Position numbers and translations under genes: made by a program
Source: Foliamicus sp965115835
GTDB lineage: Bacteria > Pseudomonadota > Gammaproteobacteria > Steroidobacterales > Foliamicaceae
DNA: 64,000 bases
Reading direction: 5' to 3'
NCBI GenBank assembly: GCA_965115835.1
Contig: OZ220471.1
Coordinates: 1,054,001-1,118,000 of the forward strand
Notes under the pieces: model-generated
Database searches by the model: none
Seen by the model: the letters and a program-made list of their open reading frames with translations, nothing else
Told to the model about the DNA's origin: nothing
Shown: piece by piece, positions 45,222 to 53,413 of the stretch
How positions within the stretch are numbered: position 1 is the first letter of the stretch
Layout of the letters: the number at the start of each line of letters is the position of its first letter

Positions 45222-46142
45222 TTACGCCGCGCAGCGTTGCACCGGGATGCCGAGCTGGGTGGCCTTGTCGACAAGGTTCTCTGTAACGCCGCTGCCAGGG
45301 AATGCGATCACGCCCTTCGGCAGCAGGTTCAGCAGTTCGTCGTTGCGTCGAAACGGTGCGGCCCGTCCGTGAGCGTTCCAGTCCGGCTTGCAGACCACCT
45401 GATGCACGCCATGCCGTTCAGCCCACTGTGCGGCGATGCGCTCCACCCCGGGGCCGCCGCCGTGGACGAGCACCATGTCCTGATACTTCGCGCGCGCCTT
45501 GTCGAGTCGCCGGAAGATGGCGTCGATGTCGGTGACTTGCTTGCCGCCCGCGATTGCGATCAGGGTGCCGTCGGGCAGATGCGCGTTGGTCTCGCGTTCC
45601 TTGCGGGCGCGGAGGAAGTCGCGGGCGTCGATCGCTGCCGAGGTAAGTTGACGGGTCTGGCTGGTGTGCGATCCGTGCCGCGGCCGCCAGGTTTCTCCGG
45701 TGGATTCGCGGTAGGCGTCAGCAGCGCAGTCGCGCAGTTGCTCGAAGGCGTCGCGTCGGTCGCCGAGGTTGCGCGCACGGTGGGTCTTCAGTTCGAGTTC
45801 GCGGGCGTTGATCTCGGTGCCGTCCTGGGCGCGCTGCAGGTCGCGGATTTCAGGCGTGAGGCGGTCGATGCTGCGGTCGAGTCGCCTGACCTGCGCGGCC
45901 CACATGTTCACGAAGCCCCAGAGCATGGACTCGCGTTCGTCGGCGATCTGCATGCCATCGGGGGCGACGCCACGTGCCAGGATGCGGAACGCTTCGCTGA
46001 CGGCTTCGAGCGCTTCGTCGCGGTCCCAGACGCTTCGGGGGTCGAACTCGTCGCGTTCCGGGGTTGCGCCGTAGAGTGCGGCGTTTTCGCAGATGACTGC
46101 AGTGTGGGATTGTGCCTGATGGATGTTGTCGGTATCGAACAT
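45222..46142 (-). CDS. cpYpsA-like SLOG-family protein (DUF2493 type)
   Basis: 306 residues from the ATG at 46142 with AAGGAG upstream. The C-terminal 120 residues form a Rossmann-like SLOG domain: LIAIAGGKQVTDIDAIFRRLDKA, MVLVHGGGPGVERIAAQWAERHG and GVIAFPGSGVTENLVDKATQLG. The N-terminal half is helical and variable. Such proteins are common on plasmids and ICEs; nucleotide sensing or processing is suspected from the fold but the role is not settled. Its own strong terminator follows. Confidence 0.8.
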   Translation of the reverse strand: MFDTDNIHQAQSHTAVICENAALYGATPERDEFDPRSVWDRDEALEAVSEAFRILARGVAPDGMQIADERESMLWGFVNMWAAQVRRLDRSIDRLTPEIRDLQRAQDGTEINARELELKTHRARNLGDRRDAFEQLRDCAADAYRESTGETWRPRHGSHTSQTRQLTSAAIDARDFLRARKERETNAHLPDGTLIAIAGGKQVTDIDAIFRRLDKARAKYQDMVLVHGGGPGVERIAAQWAERHGVHQVVCKPDWNAHGRAAPFRRNDELLNLLPKGVIAFPGSGVTENLVDKATQLGIPVQRCAA

Positions 46143-46546
46143 GGTTGTGTCTCCTTGGTAGTTCGAGGTTTTGAGTTGAGCCTTGATGGCCCGGTGTCGT
46201 CGGAAGAGCGCCTCCCGACATAGGTTTGTTGGGACACGCGCGCGCAACGAAGCCACCCGCGCAAGCGGGTCGGAACGCAGTGGAGAACCCCGGAGGGGTT
46301 GGCGAAGTGAGCACGTGTGGCACAATGGGCCTATGTCGGGAGGTGCTTTTTGGGTTTGCAAAGCGTTCTTCCCGCAAGCAGGTTGTGCAGCGAACGGGCG
46401 AGCGGATGCGCAAGGGATTGCACCGGAAACCGGAGCTTGCGGAGCCTGCAACGTAAAGCCCGGTCGCGAAGCAACGCACACAGCTGTCTGCGGTTGAAGG
46501 CCGCCCGCCGCGCCCGATCCGGAGCGCTTCCTGTTTTCCCCGCCGG
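46143..46546. other. Non-coding gap with a 14-bp inverted repeat
   Basis: CCTCCCGACATAGG (46211-46224) and its exact complement (46330-46343) enclose about 105 bp holding further small hairpins (CCGCGCAAGCGG; AACCCC GGA GGGGTT). The right arm is followed by GTGCTTTTTGG. This could fold into one branched RNA or be an ordinary repeat; no gene is seen. Confidence 0.45.
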
Positions 46547-46777
46547 TCATCCGTAGAACGGGTGGGAGTCCAGAAGCTGCTGCGCCACCTGGCGGATGCG
46601 GCGACGGTCGCGCACACGCTTCGGCCCCCGCCAATCCTCCTGGAGGTGGACGACGTAGTAGTGCGTTCCCGGGTTGAGGAGGTCGTCCTCGCGGTAGGCA
46701 TCGCCGACATGGTGACCGTCGGCGTTGTAGATTCGGGATTCGTGTGGGCTGACGCGCCTGAAAGTGATGGTGCTCAT
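46547..46777 (-). CDS. Hypothetical conserved-type small protein
   Basis: 76 residues from the ATG at 46777 with GGAGAA upstream. The sequence (ITFRRVSPHESRIYNADGHH, then VYREDDLLNPGTHYYVVHL-like text and RRRIRQVAQQLLDSHPFYG) looks like a compact alpha/beta fold. Its place between a primase-like gene and the SLOG gene is typical of plasmid and ICE maintenance clusters. Function unknown. Confidence 0.6.
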   Translation of the reverse strand: MSTITFRRVSPHESRIYNADGHHVGDAYREDDLLNPGTHYYVVHLQEDWRGPKRVRDRRRIRQVAQQLLDSHPFYG

Positions 46778-46852
46778 CGGGTTCTCCGGTTGACTTGATG
46801 GAGGCGCGAGGGAACTCCCTCTCCTCTCTGCGCCGTTCACCCTCCACCCGCC

Positions 46853-47878
46853 TCACTCTCCTCCGGGACTCTGCAGGCGGTCAGGGTTCCCCGCCCCCGG
46901 GGCTGCTGTACCCCCCTCGAAGCGGAACAGGGGACCGAGCCGCGCGGCGAGCGTGTCGGGACCGAGTGCGACGAGGTCGTCGTTGAAGTCGCCGCCTTCG
47001 GGAACGACGACGGTGGCCTGGACACCCGCGTGCGCACAGCGCCGCGCGAGCCGTTCGGCGGCACGGTCGCCCTCAGGGTCGTTATCGCGGGCGATGATGA
47101 GCCGCGCGACGCCGGGCGGAGGCGCGAACGCGCCGAGGCTTCCGGCGGAGAGCGCTGCGGCGGCGGTGATCCCGGGCACAGCGGTGACCAGCGACAGCAC
47201 GGTCTCGATGCCTTCGCCGACCAGCAGCATGGCGTCGGGCGTTCCGAACCGCACGGCGCGCCCGTGGATGCGTCCGAGCGCCTTGCGCGGAGCAGCGACG
47301 CCCGCCTTGGCGGGCGAGCGGGGATCGAGCCAGGTGCGCTGCACACCGCTGACGGCGCCGTCGTCGCCGGTCACGGCGGCGACCAGCGCCGGAAGGCGGA
47401 TGACCGATCCGTTCTCGCGGTAGCGTAGTGCAGGATGAAAGCGCAGCGCCGCGAAGCGGCAGCGCGCGAGCCCCCGGGCATGCAGGTAGCGTTCGGCGTG
47501 GGTGCCGTCGATGTCGCGGCAGCGGCGCCACAGGCGCCGGGCCGCCGCGGTGGCGTCGTAGGCGCCGTGCTCGCCCGATGCCGGCGAAGCCGGCAGGGCG
47601 AGGAAGGCGCGGGCCTCGGCGAGCGCCGCGCGCAGCGTCGGCGCGCCCGAACGGTAGCGGACGAGGTCGAGCAGGTCGCCGTGCTCGCCGGTTGCGGCGT
47701 CGGTCCACTTGCCGGGGATGCCGGGACCTTCGAGACGAACGTGGAGCGAGCGCCCTCGGGCGCCGTCGAGGTCGCCCGCGACCCAGTAGCGGCCCTGGCG
47801 GCGGCCGTAGGGCAGATAGCGGCGACACACAGCCTCGGCGCGCCGGGCGAGTTCGGCGGCGATGGCGGCGGCGTTCAC
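46853..47878 (-). CDS. Toprim-domain primase-like protein
   Basis: 341 residues from a GTG at 47878 with GGGAGG upstream. The C-terminal half is a Toprim domain: the Glu lies in LLVGEGIETVLSL and the D-x-D motif in LIIARDNDPEGDRAAERLARR. The N-terminal half (RRYLPYGRRQGRYWVAGDLDG, then SLHVRLEGPGIPGKWTDAATGEHGD) is the usual mobile-element primase N-terminus, where a zinc finger is often found but is not obvious here. Probably primes replication of the transferred strand. Confidence 0.8.
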   Translation of the reverse strand: MNAAAIAAELARRAEAVCRRYLPYGRRQGRYWVAGDLDGARGRSLHVRLEGPGIPGKWTDAATGEHGDLLDLVRYRSGAPTLRAALAEARAFLALPASPASGEHGAYDATAAARRLWRRCRDIDGTHAERYLHARGLARCRFAALRFHPALRYRENGSVIRLPALVAAVTGDDGAVSGVQRTWLDPRSPAKAGVAAPRKALGRIHGRAVRFGTPDAMLLVGEGIETVLSLVTAVPGITAAAALSAGSLGAFAPPPGVARLIIARDNDPEGDRAAERLARRCAHAGVQATVVVPEGGDFNDDLVALGPDTLAARLGPLFRFEGGTAAPGAGNPDRLQSPGGE

Positions 47879-48045
47879 AGCGCCGACCTCCCGGTGTGAC
47901 GTGGCGGCATGATGAAGACTCCTCTCGTTGCGGGGAACGCCCCGATACCGGCCCGACCTCCGACTCCCGGCGGCGTAAGCGGGCGAACGCCCTGCGCGGA
48001 GCGCAGGCGCGAGGCCCGACCCGTTCGGGACTCGAAGCGGGCAGC

Positions 48046-48081
48046 AAAAAGGGGGACCGACGCCGAAACGCCGGTCCCCGG
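48046..48081 (-). terminator. Intrinsic terminator after the integrase-proximal ssb
   Basis: On the minus strand GGGGACCGGCG, a TTTC loop and GGCGTCGGTCCCC are followed by CTTTTTG. It separates the ssb transcript from the primase gene, so these are separately expressed. Confidence 0.85.
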
Positions 48082-48102
48082 GGGAAGGACGGACAGTTCG
48101 CC

Positions 48103-48519
48103 TCAGAACGGGATCTCGTCGTCCGTCCCGTCGCCGTCGGCCGGCTGGGCCGGGGCGGCAGCCGAGGGCTGGGCGTCGGGCATCGCCGCGCCGTTGCCGT
48201 TCGGCTTGTCGAGGAACTGGACCCGGCAGCCCGGCGCCAGCAGGATCTCGGTCGAGAACCGGTCGGAGTCCTCGCCGTCCTTGCGCCAGCGTCGCGTCTG
48301 CAGCTTGCCGTCGACATACACCAGACGTCCCTTTCGGGCGTACTTGCCGAGCATCTCGACCAGCCCGTCCTGGAAGGTGACGATGCGGTGCCACTCGGTG
48401 CGGTCCACCCGCTCGCCGGTCTGCTTGTTGATATAGGACTCGTCGGTCGCAAGCGACAGATTGGCGACACGCCCCCCGCTTGTGAGGTGGTTGACGGCCC
48501 TCCCGTTATTTATGCGCAC
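48103..48519 (-). CDS. ssb: 5'-truncated single-stranded DNA-binding protein
   Basis: 138 residues. From HLTSGGRVANLSLATDESYINKQTGERVDRTEWHRIVTF onward it is a good SSB, and the acidic tail ends DGTDDEIPF as in functional SSBs. The expected first strand (N-K-V-x-L-I-G-x-L-G-x-D-P-E-x-R) is missing and replaced by MRINNGRAVN. The break falls about 160 bp from the integrase start, suggesting the integrase module joined here and cut the gene. An OB fold without its first strand may not bind DNA normally. Confidence 0.7.
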   Translation of the reverse strand: MRINNGRAVNHLTSGGRVANLSLATDESYINKQTGERVDRTEWHRIVTFQDGLVEMLGKYARKGRLVYVDGKLQTRRWRKDGEDSDRFSTEILLAPGCRVQFLDKPNGNGAAMPDAQPSAAAPAQPADGDGTDDEIPF

Positions 48520-48642
48520 AGATGCGCAGAAAGTGCCAATAAATATGAAATATCAATGATATAAGAGGCTTATTCCTTACCAGATACCGTCAGGAGATAG
48601 TGGCGATACGCCCTGTTTTTCTTCTTGGGGTTGATTTCAGGG

Positions 48643-48670
48643 TTGATATTTATGGCATCGGCGGTATGAT
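48643..48670 (+). promoter_or_regulatory. Integrase promoter, possibly giving a leaderless mRNA
   Basis: TTGATA (48643-48648), a 16-bp spacer and TATGAT (48665-48670) form a near-consensus sigma-70 promoter. The ATG at 48677 lies where transcription should start and has no ribosome-binding site. Confidence 0.55.
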
Positions 48671-48676
48671 CGCCCC

Positions 48677-49948
48677 ATGATGAAACAGAAATCCGCAAAA
48701 CGCGTCGCCAAGGTCAAGCTCACGCTCACCAAGCGCACCGTCGAGGCATTGGAGCCCACCGGCAAGCCCTGGATCGCATGGGACGACAAGCTCATCGGCT
48801 TCGGCTGCCGTGTCCAGCCTTCCGGCACCAAGTCCTTCGTGGTCAACTACCGCGTCGGCGAAGGCGGGCGCAAGGCGCCCAACAAGCGGGTTGTTGTCGG
48901 TCGCTACGGGCGCGCCACTCCCGACCAAGCTCGGCGCCGTGCCCAAGAACTGCTCGGACGTGCCGCTGGCGGCGGCGACCCCGCCGGGGAGCGTGCCGAT
49001 GCCCGCGGTCTGCCAACGCTGGGAGAGATTTGCGACGACTACATCGAGTCCGGCCACAACCGCGCCGATGTCACGCAGCGATCCTATCGTCGCTATGCCA
49101 ACCTTTATCTTGGCGACTGGCGCTCCCGGCCTATCGATGCCATCACTCGCCGCGATGTCGAGAACCGCTTCCATCTTCTCACTGAGGGTCGCGGCGCCGT
49201 CCCGGCCAACCAGTGCCTGTCGTTCCTGCGTTCGGTTTACCGCCGGCCCTGCGTCGATTACGACGGGTTGCGCAATCCGGTCGAGCAGTGGCTTGCGGGC
49301 GGCGGGCGTTACCATCCCCACAGGCGACGCAAGATATCGTCGCCGGCCGAGGTGCTTCCCAGATGGCGTGAAGGCATTGACAAGGTGGTGCGCAACCCCG
49401 TGCATCGTGACTTGATGCTGTTCGGAATCTACACTGGCATGCGTCGGGGCGAGATCGTCTCGCTGCGCTGGGAGCGGGTGGACCTTGAAGCGGGGCTGTT
49501 TCGAGTCGAGGAGACCAAGACCGGGGCGCCGCTTGAACTGCCGATCACGCGCCAGTTGGGCGCTATCCTTGCGCGACGCCGAGCCAACAGCGACGCCATG
49601 CCGGCGGACATGCAGGGCTGGGTTTTCCCGTCGCTGTCCAGCAAATCGGGCCATGTCGAGGAACTCTTTGGCCACTACACCCGGATCGGCAAGGTTGCCG
49701 GTGCTCGCTTCTGGTTCCATGGCTTGCGCAACGCCTTTATCACGGTGGCCGAGCGCGAACTGATGCTGCCGCGTTCGCTGACTAAGCGGCTGGTCAATCA
49801 CGCCCGGCCGACTGACGTGACCGAAGGCTATGCCGCCGACTGGACCGTCGAACAGCTTCGCGAACCGGCACAACGTATCGCCGACAAGATTGATGAACTG
49901 ATGCTGATGGATGCGACGGGAGACTTGGAAGCAGCCACGGCCCCGTAA
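48677..49948 (+). CDS. int: Tyrosine-recombinase integrase
   Basis: 423 residues. The N-terminal arm-binding part is DUF4102-like (LTLTKRTVEALEPTGKPWIAWDDKLIGFGCRV), followed by a SAM-like core-binding domain and the catalytic domain with R (GMRRGE, about 254), H-x-x-R (FHGLRNAF, about 348), H (NHARP, about 374) and the nucleophile Tyr in EGYAADWT (about 385). It presumably integrates and excises the element. No tRNA gene or attachment repeat was recognised next to it. Confidence 0.9.
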   Translation: MMKQKSAKRVAKVKLTLTKRTVEALEPTGKPWIAWDDKLIGFGCRVQPSGTKSFVVNYRVGEGGRKAPNKRVVVGRYGRATPDQARRRAQELLGRAAGGGDPAGERADARGLPTLGEICDDYIESGHNRADVTQRSYRRYANLYLGDWRSRPIDAITRRDVENRFHLLTEGRGAVPANQCLSFLRSVYRRPCVDYDGLRNPVEQWLAGGGRYHPHRRRKISSPAEVLPRWREGIDKVVRNPVHRDLMLFGIYTGMRRGEIVSLRWERVDLEAGLFRVEETKTGAPLELPITRQLGAILARRRANSDAMPADMQGWVFPSLSSKSGHVEELFGHYTRIGKVAGARFWFHGLRNAFITVAERELMLPRSLTKRLVNHARPTDVTEGYAADWTVEQLREPAQRIADKIDELMLMDATGDLEAATAP

Positions 49949-49989
49949 GCGCTGGCGTGAAAGGGCAAATTGGATTCGCCCGAACAACA

Positions 49990-50083
49990 GTTCTCTTAAG
50001 AGAACCGTTGGCTATTGTTCCTCTTCTACCCCCTTCAATAATTCCAAGGGTAGCCAGTGTCTCAACAATGTTGGCAGAAAGGG
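49990..50083 (-). mobile_element. Solo IS end next to a perfect palindrome
   Basis: GTTCTCTTAAGAGAAC (49990-50005) is a perfect 16-bp palindrome. From 50031 to 50083 the sequence matches, in reverse complement, the left end of the IS3-family element at 41788 including the shared CCCTTGGAATTATTGAAGGG. The rest of that element is missing. The end is inserted into another decayed IS3 transposase. Confidence 0.6.
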
Positions 50084-50573
50084 TGTCGATCACGTCGCGC
50101 GAAGAGAGCTTGCGCCGAACCCGGATCGCCAGACTCTCGCGGGTGAACTCGTCGAGCACATTAAGCGTCCAGAAGGCTCGCCCGTCATGAGTCCGGTGAT
50201 GCATGAAGTCATAGGACCATAGATGATCCGCCCGCTCAGCTCGCAGCCGGAGGCAGGAGCCGTCGTTCAGCCAGAGCCTACCTCGTTTCGGTTGCTTGCC
50301 GGGAACCGTCAGCCCCTCGTGCCGCCACAGACGCTCGACCCTCTTGGCGTTGACCCGCCAGCCAGCATCGCGAAGCAGAACCGAGATCCTTCAGGTGGCG
50401 TAGCTGGCCGCCGTTCATACCGGTATACTCCTTGCACCACCTGTAGAAGGTGACCTCGCTGATCCCGAGCCGCCGGGTCGCATCCGCCATCGACAGTCCC
50501 TGACCGTGCAATATCTCCGCCTGCCGCAGCAGACGAACAATCTCTTCTGGCTTGTAGCGCTTTCTTGCCATCG
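50084..50573 (-). pseudogene. Decayed IS3-family transposase
   Basis: Read from 50571 leftwards, OrfA begins MARKRYKPEEIVRLLRQAEI and runs through LGISEVTFYRWCKEY. It then jumps by internal deletion into OrfB text (DAGWRVNAKRVERLWRHEG in another frame, later FMHHRTHDGRAFWTLNVLDEFTRESL) and is cut at RDVIDTL by the solo IS end. Non-functional. Confidence 0.8.
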
Positions 50574-50602
50574 CCGAGCTTCCTCTTTTCCATAACCTGA
50601 GG

Positions 50603-51326
50603 GTGGGGCCGTTTCAGGGGGAAGATCAATGTATCTATGCGATTTACAGCATTCCCATGGCCCGCAAGGGTGTGAGCGCCATGCAGTTGAGCAAGGAGCT
50701 TGGTTGCCAAGACCGCACCGCATGGCATATGCTCCGCCGTGTGCGCGAGGCTTGCGTCGAAGGAACGTTCACGCTTGATAGGGTCGTCAAAGCAGACGAA
50801 ACCCATGTCGGCGGGCGGGAGCGCAACAAATACAACGACAAGAAACTCAGGGCTGGTCGGGGAACTGTGAGTAAAACTATGGTGATGGAAGCGAGAGAAT
50901 ACGGCAGCAATGTGGTGATCAAGCCTGTCGAGGCCACTGATGTGGCAACCCTTATCCCATTTGTCGAGTTGAGCGTGGACGAGGGCGCGACCGTCTACAC
51001 GGAAGAATTGAGTGCGTATACGAAACTCGCCTATCTGATCAACCAATACAAGCGTGAAACCGCAACCCATAGTTCCGGGGAGTATGCGCGGTAACGCACA
51101 CCCCAACTCCATGGGGAGTGTCTGGGTGGTTCTCGAGCGCTCCATTCACGGCGCATGGCACCATGTGTTGCCCAAGCATCTTGAGCACTACGTCATCGAG
51201 GTTACGTTCAGGCTCAATGAGAGCAACTGCGAGGTTGACACCATCGGCTGCATTGGGGGCAAGCGGCTGTCCTCCGCCGGTCTCATTGCCGACAGTGGCA
51301 AGTCCACTCGGGTGCTTCCCGCATGA
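50603..51326 (+). pseudogene. IS1595-family transposase remnant
   Basis: From about 50640 the frame reads SIPMARKGVSAMQLSKELGCQDRTAWHMLRRVREA, then VVKADETHVGGRERNKY, the ISXO2/IS1595 DDE pattern. The zinc-binding N-terminus is absent. Near 51060-51095 a frameshift moves the C-terminal part (HVLPKHLEHYVIEVTFRLNESNCEVDTI) into another frame. It abuts the methyltransferase start at 51323. Confidence 0.8.
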
Positions 51327-52225
51327 GCCTCAAGGCCGTTGACCTGTTCAGTGGCTGCGGTGGACTTAGTGCCGGGCTGATTGATGCGGGCATTGACGTG
51401 GTTGGTGCCTACGACAATTGGGAGCCAGCCCTTGCCACCTATCGCCGAAATATCGACAGCCATGCCGACGCGCTGGACATTGCGGATGTGTTCAAGGCCG
51501 CTCGCGCCATCCTGTCGCGGGAGCCTGACTTAATAGCCGGCGGCCCGCCCTGTCAGGACTTCTCGACGGCTGGCAAGCGCATTGAGGCGGGACGCGCCAA
51601 CCTGACGCTTGCCTTCGGGCTTGTCATTGAGGCTTGCGGCGCTCCCTATTTCCTCATGGAGAACGTTCCCCAAGTGCGGCTCAGCGAAACCTACAGCCGA
51701 ATGCGGGACAGTCTGATTGCAGCTGGTTACCAGATTGCAGAAACTGTGCTGGACGCTAGTCGTTGCGGTGTTCCGCAGGTGCGAAAGCGGTTCTTCGCCT
51801 TTGGCACCAAGGCGGGTGCATCGGTATCCTTACAGTTCCTTGAGTCGATCAACAGCCGGTTGGCCGATGAGCAACTGACCGTGAAGGCGTACTTTGGGGA
51901 TGAGATTGACGTGGAACACTACTACCGCCATCCCCGCAACTACTCCCGCCGTTCGGTGTTTTCCGTGCATGAGCCGTCGCCTACCGTGCGCGGCGTGAAC
52001 CGCCCGGTGCCAAAGGGCTACAAGGGCAACCATTTGGATTCGGCGGATCCGCAAACCGTGCGCCCGTTAACCACCGTTGAGCGCAGCCGCGTACAGACTT
52101 TCCCCAAGGAATGGGACTGGAACTGCGGCGACCGGAACGCAGACGCTGAAACACAGATCGGCAACGCGGTTCCGGTCGCGTTAGCTTCCTTCATCGGGCG
52201 CGGCATAGTCGATGCCGTCCAGTAG
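51323..52225 (+). CDS. C5-cytosine methyltransferase of a type II system
   Basis: 300 residues. Motif I (AVDLFSGCGGLSAGLIDAGI), the catalytic Cys in GGPPCQDFS, ENV in LMENVPQV, and the C-terminal IGNAVPVALA are all present. It overlaps the HindVP-like endonuclease gene by 14 bp, so the pair forms one restriction-modification unit. In that family the methylase protects GRCGYC sites. The gene starts inside the 3' end of a dead transposase, and no promoter of its own is obvious. Confidence 0.9.
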   Translation: MSLKAVDLFSGCGGLSAGLIDAGIDVVGAYDNWEPALATYRRNIDSHADALDIADVFKAARAILSREPDLIAGGPPCQDFSTAGKRIEAGRANLTLAFGLVIEACGAPYFLMENVPQVRLSETYSRMRDSLIAAGYQIAETVLDASRCGVPQVRKRFFAFGTKAGASVSLQFLESINSRLADEQLTVKAYFGDEIDVEHYYRHPRNYSRRSVFSVHEPSPTVRGVNRPVPKGYKGNHLDSADPQTVRPLTTVERSRVQTFPKEWDWNCGDRNADAETQIGNAVPVALASFIGRGIVDAVQ

Positions 52226-53279
52226 CCCCGGCCCGTCGCTGTACGGAATCTCAGCGGAAAACTCCAGCCGAAGCGGTTCCGGGCTTTGGGGTAAGAATCA
52301 GTTCAATTCCACTTTTCCGCTATCGCTTTGCCTGTACATGAGAGACACAGGAATCCGCCCGGTAGCGGTGGTGTATGACGGTGCCAAAGTGACAACCAGC
52401 GACAGGCGATGGAGCATGGAAAAGGTCATAGGCCAATCGCCCTATAACCCCTACTACCACTTTGAGAGCGAGTTTGAGCCTTATCGCGCCCTCTCGCGCA
52501 ACATCACTGACCACATAGACATCGTGGTTGAGATTGGCGGGTGTCACGCAAGAGCGCTGGAAGTGAAGCTGACTGTGGTGCCTGACAAGGGAACCGCCGA
52601 ACTGCCGGAATCCGAATGGGCACCGGAAATGGTGATGCGCCCAGTAAGCTCGGCTCACGCCATGATGGGCGTGGCAATGGCGCTGAAACAAGCTGGAGGC
52701 AACAAGCGTGAGAAGGCCGTTCAGCTTCTGCGCACGGCGTACAACGGCATATCGTCATGGGACAACACGCCCGAAGTTCTAAGCCACGCACAAGCGCTGT
52801 CACAGGCTCTGACGGGCGTTCTTGGCTTAGCCCGCGCCATTGAGTCGCCGTTTCTGTTGCAGCCCATATGGCGCACGAAAGGGCAATCCCTGAGCCTCAA
52901 GAAGCAGTGCTTTGATGTGTTCGTGTGGTCCGATGTCGCTGTCATGGCCATTCCCCTGATTGAGCATGGCAAAAATCCCGATGCTCCGATGAGCCGATGG
53001 CTGCGCGAGATCACCCGCCATGTGCGCAGTCTGTACGACATACTGACTACCGGCGACTACGATTACGCGGGAATCTACAAGGGGATGCCTCACGGCGGGC
53101 AAACGGACAAGTCTTTTGCGTTGCCGGGACGGAAAGCCCTGAGCTATCTGGCCCACGGGCGCCTTCAAAGTCCGGCACTCGGCAAGTCGATTCTGTCGCA
53201 CTTGGTGGGAAAGGCCGGAGCCAATGAGTTGAAACCTGAACGGCGGTTTGATGCCGCCGTGAAGGCTCACATGCTATGA
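52212..53279 (+). CDS. HindVP-family type II restriction endonuclease
   Basis: 355 residues. The N-terminus LYGISAENSSRSGSGLWGKNQFNSTFPLSLCLYM is the diagnostic start of the HindVP family, whose known members cut at GRCGYC. A likely nuclease core is DIVVEIGGCHARALEVKLTVVPD, where E and the E-V-K triad could bind metal. It looks full length and in frame, in contrast to the decayed sequences on both sides. Confidence 0.85.
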   Translation: MPSSSPGPSLYGISAENSSRSGSGLWGKNQFNSTFPLSLCLYMRDTGIRPVAVVYDGAKVTTSDRRWSMEKVIGQSPYNPYYHFESEFEPYRALSRNITDHIDIVVEIGGCHARALEVKLTVVPDKGTAELPESEWAPEMVMRPVSSAHAMMGVAMALKQAGGNKREKAVQLLRTAYNGISSWDNTPEVLSHAQALSQALTGVLGLARAIESPFLLQPIWRTKGQSLSLKKQCFDVFVWSDVAVMAIPLIEHGKNPDAPMSRWLREITRHVRSLYDILTTGDYDYAGIYKGMPHGGQTDKSFALPGRKALSYLAHGRLQSPALGKSILSHLVGKAGANELKPERRFDAAVKAHML

Positions 53280-53282
53280 GGA

Positions 53283-53408
53283 TTGCCCCCTGAAGAACCT
53301 GCACCTATATCAACTAAGGAGCCGAGGAATGAGCCGTTGAAGAATGACTTCCTTGACGCGTTGGCTCAGGACATGCCATTTCCCCCGCCCAAAGGGCACG
53401 AACCGTAA
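53283..53408 (+). CDS. Possible 41-residue protein after the endonuclease
   Basis: A short frame from a TTG encodes PPEEPAPISTKEPRNEPLKN then DFLDALAQDMPFPPPKGHEP and stops. The composition looks protein-like but no good ribosome-binding site or family is seen. It could be the tail of a lost gene. Confidence 0.25.
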   Translation: MPPEEPAPISTKEPRNEPLKNDFLDALAQDMPFPPPKGHEP

Positions 53409-53413
53409 CCCCA

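Noticed and set aside
43956..45272. Several overlapping frames of 150-250 codons in the repeat region
   Set aside because: They encode only repeated Arg/Ser/Ala text produced by the tandem repeats, on both strands at once.
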